DNA from: Salvia splendens
Taxonomy: Eukaryota > Streptophyta > Magnoliopsida > Lamiales > Lamiaceae
Assembly (NCBI RefSeq): GCF_004379255.2
Contig: NC_056049.1
Location: 23,358,063-23,422,062 of the forward strand
Length of the DNA stretch: 64,000 bases
Reading direction: 5' to 3'
Shown here in pieces: positions 61,866 to 64,000 of this stretch. The notes beneath the pieces were generated by a model. It did not search any database, was not told the origin of the DNA, and saw only the letters and a list, made by a program, of their open reading frames with translations. The translations under genes and the position numbers were made by a program. The stretch's first letter is position 1, and each line of letters opens with the position of its first letter.

Positions 61866-63380
61866 CAGCCTGGGTGATTGTAACGGTATCATATAAATCA
61901 CATAGAGTATCAAATTTCCACTCTACTCTTCTCTTTCTACAGATACAAAGAATTGTTTAATGCCCTGTCATAGACAAAACATGGGAAATCACAAAATAAA
62001 AGTTATGAGATTTCATTTGAAAAGAAAAATATAAAAGCCCATAACAGTAAAAACAAAAACAAAAACAAAACAAACAAACGTACCTTAAGAGTTCAATGAA
62101 TACCGTCACTTTACAAGGATACAAACTGGGTCAGTCATGAATTTGCTTGTGATCTCCAATATATCATTTGGAAGGATAGCAAAGATTAAGACCACCTACA
62201 TCACCAATCAAGTATTAATATTTAAGAAATAAGATACATGACACAGAAGATCCACATGAGCAATGTGAGAAGATAAACCTCAAATTAGTATAAAGCTGAT
62301 TTCTTCTTTTCTTATGAGAATAAATTTCATTAAAATTGAGAGCTAGCAAGGAAGAGGACAAGAAAAAATGACAAAATCATGAAGTCAATTTTTATATAAA
62401 TCACTAAAGATGGTCTTCAATCCAAAGTTTTCTATAAAGAATTAGAGTACCACCACAGATTGACATCAAATATGTTTGTGGCTGCAGAAAATCAACTACT
62501 ACAAAATTTCTTAATCTAGACACAATTACAAAGAAACTAATCATAAACTACTAGTTCAGGAACCTTATATTATTACTTGTACAAAAATCTACAATAGAAT
62601 AGAAGATAAATCACTGAGTATATTGTTTTGCTATACTTCATAGCATGTGGAGTAAAAATGAATTTAAACACAAACATGCACATAGAGATCAGCTGAAGAT
62701 CTGGTGGAAGATATCTGTAGACCTTAAACCCTCTGCTCAACAATCATCCTGGCGATATTAAAGAGAGAGCAAAGCAGTAAGAACCATTACAATATCATGT
62801 CATGGAAATTGAATTAGCACAATTTGATTGCTCTAGTGCGTAAAGTTCTCCTCTTGATCATGTCACAAACTCTGTCAGGAATGGCAGACATAACTCAATT
62901 CCCTAGTTTTCTAATATCTCCAACACAAGCATGAGCTGTGTCTGGGAAGCCAACTATCCAATAGGTGATAAACTCTGATTTTATGGGAAAAACGCAACAT
63001 TAAAATACTATATCACATGTAACAAACACCAATTAAACCAACACAAAATATCTGGGCAATCTCAAGATCACAATGCAGCTTCAATTAGCACACAGAGACA
63101 CATCAAGAAACTATAACCATTTCAATTCAAAAGAATAATACCTAGTTATAATCATCCACCGTTTTTATAAAAAAATAAAAATAAATCACGGAATGTTCTC
63201 TGAAGACTTGGTATCGACAATCTGGCAAACAGAGAGCGTGATCATGGAAGTTTTTCCGGTGCCTCGAAGCCGTAGTTGTAGATCGTCCCTTATATCCATG
63301 TCGTCGAAGCTCAAAATCGGATCAACGCCGTTGGAATCGTCATCGCCTTTCCCCCAAATTGACCCCAGAGTAATCGATTT
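61866..63380 (-). pseudogene. eIF4A-III-like DEAD-box helicase pseudogene, unprocessed
   Basis: Successive pieces of eIF4A-III, in order on the minus strand: [17 protein letters not shown] (63281-63335 region); YNYGFE fused to GTGKTSMITLSVCQIVDT (about 63200-63280); TAHACVGDIRKL (about 62903-62940); RVCDMIKRRTLRTRAIKL (62820-62873); LSRGFK fused to VYRYLPPDLQ (62687-62740); LPNDILEITSKFMTDPV (62109-62190); [13 protein letters not shown], a 2-base shift, then [13 protein letters not shown] (61866-61965). Intron sequence separates several blocks, so it is not a processed retrocopy. Deletions have removed the segment before GTGKT, the PTREL block and the DEAD box, and stops and frameshifts are present. 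eIF4A-III is an exon-junction-complex core subunit; this copy cannot make a helicase. It stops abruptly at the palindrome, after the ITQA codons. Confidence 0.85.
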
Positions 63381-63903
63381 TTTTGGGTTTTGCAATATAG
63401 AAAAATGTATATAAAATACTCCTATATGTATTAATAATATAGAAAATGAAAGGTGTAAAAGCTTTAGTGACATTATTATTATTAGATTAGCCGGCAGGTA
63501 TAAATAAAAAAGGGATTAATATCGATATTTAGCCGTATTGTCGTTACTTTTTATAGTAAATAAATGATAACTATGTTCGTTACTTTTTATAGTAAATAAA
63601 TGATAACTACATAGTTATCATTTATTTACAATAAAAAGTAACGACAATACGGCTAAATATCGATATTAATCCTTTTTTATTTATACCTGCCGGCTAATCT
63701 AATAATAATAATGTCACTAAAGCTTTTACACCTTTCATTTTCTATATTATTAATACATATAGGAGTATTTTATATACATTTTTCTATATTGCAAAACCCA
63801 AAAAAATCGATTACTCTGGGGTCAATTTGGGGGAAAGGCGATGACGATTCCAACGGCGTTGATCCGATTTTGAGCTTCGACGACATGGATATAAGGGACG
63901 ATC
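63281..63903. repeat. Second palindrome: inverted duplication of the eIF4A-III pseudogene 5' end
   Basis: Left arm about 63281-63608 and right arm about 63613-63903 are inverted copies, with paired positions summing to 127184 and then 127185 after a single-base indel. The arms include the eIF4A-III-like exon [17 protein letters not shown]. Near the centre TCGTTACTTTTTATAGTAAA is also tandemly repeated (63541, 63577). The outer junction is GACGATC, followed by TACAACTACGG (pseudogene) on the left-arm side and TGTAGGCAC (PP2C fragment) on the right. Confidence 0.9.
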
Positions 63904-64000
63904 TGTAGGCACATCCGAGCCACACCGCACGCGGTCTGGTCCGAGACGATGTCCCACAGCCCGTAACTGGCCAGGATCAGGCACTCGTCCTCCGCTGTCC
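63904..64000 (-). pseudogene. Clade-A PP2C phosphatase fragment at the window edge
   Basis: The minus strand reads [19 protein letters not shown], then [12 protein letters not shown], the region around the ASDGLWD motif of ABI1/HAB/PP2CA-type phosphatases. The aspartate of ASDG, a metal-binding residue of the PP2C active site, is Tyr here (TAC, plus-strand 63963-63965). The frame ends at the palindrome junction. The rest lies beyond the window, so whether a full gene exists there cannot be seen. In normal plants these phosphatases repress ABA signalling; this copy should be inactive. Confidence 0.75.

Overview
The window is nuclear DNA of a flowering plant. The evidence is AT-rich sequence, multi-exon genes with GT-AG introns, plant-specific families (alpha-expansin, GRAS protein, plant telomere-repeat-binding protein) and very many small plant transposons. 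An asterid such as a Lamiales species is my guess from general impression; nothing in the sequence proves it.

Left part (1-24950). The 3' half of an organellar RlmN-like radical-SAM methyltransferase gene (+) is followed by a three-exon gene (+) for a small Coa1-like membrane protein. Next is a seven-exon minus-strand gene (9539-11729) for a Ser/Gln/Asn-rich protein I do not recognise; it carries a duplicated exon and an intronic hAT MITE. A five-exon C2-domain gene (+, 16634-19170) has a Harbinger MITE in an intron and a possible alternative donor. A 1.2-kb foldback element (19359-20569) and a tRNA-Ser-like fragment come before a seven-exon minus-strand ankyrin + AAA ATPase gene (21625-23690, 5' UTR intron to about 24950).

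Middle part (24950-45000). This is mostly intergenic. It holds a SINE with an 18-bp target-site duplication, a promoter-like block with no gene behind it, and a 1945-bp PIF/Harbinger element whose transposase frame is broken only by one TGG-to-TGA change. There is one complete alpha-expansin gene (minus, 32783-34020), a 1059-bp hAT remnant keeping the transposase C-terminus and perfect 8-bp target-site duplications, an 843-bp Harbinger deletion derivative and several Stowaway MITEs.

Right part (45000-54200). A nine-exon telomere-repeat-binding (TRP/TRFL) gene with a ubiquitin-like and a Myb/telobox domain is followed by a GRAS gene of the SCL9/14/33 (LISCL) type with an intronless CDS. The GRAS 5' leader carries a tandem duplication that copied the start-codon region and so created a 21-codon upstream ORF.

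Right end (55186-64000). After two linked SINE copies and degenerate MITEs comes the strangest region. A decayed, intron-containing eIF4A-III (DEAD-box) pseudogene on the minus strand is broken by a near-perfect 2.5-kb palindrome whose 1251-bp arms each carry PUF (Pumilio)-like exons. The 5' end of the pseudogene is itself inverted-duplicated in a second palindrome, fused at the window edge to a clade-A PP2C fragment that has lost an active-site aspartate. This composite of gene fragments in foldback arrangement is the best candidate for something undescribed, either a hairpin small-RNA locus or the product of a gene-capturing transposon. An assembly artefact must be excluded first.

Most intact genes look like unrelated single-copy plant genes; no operon-like or pathway clustering is visible.
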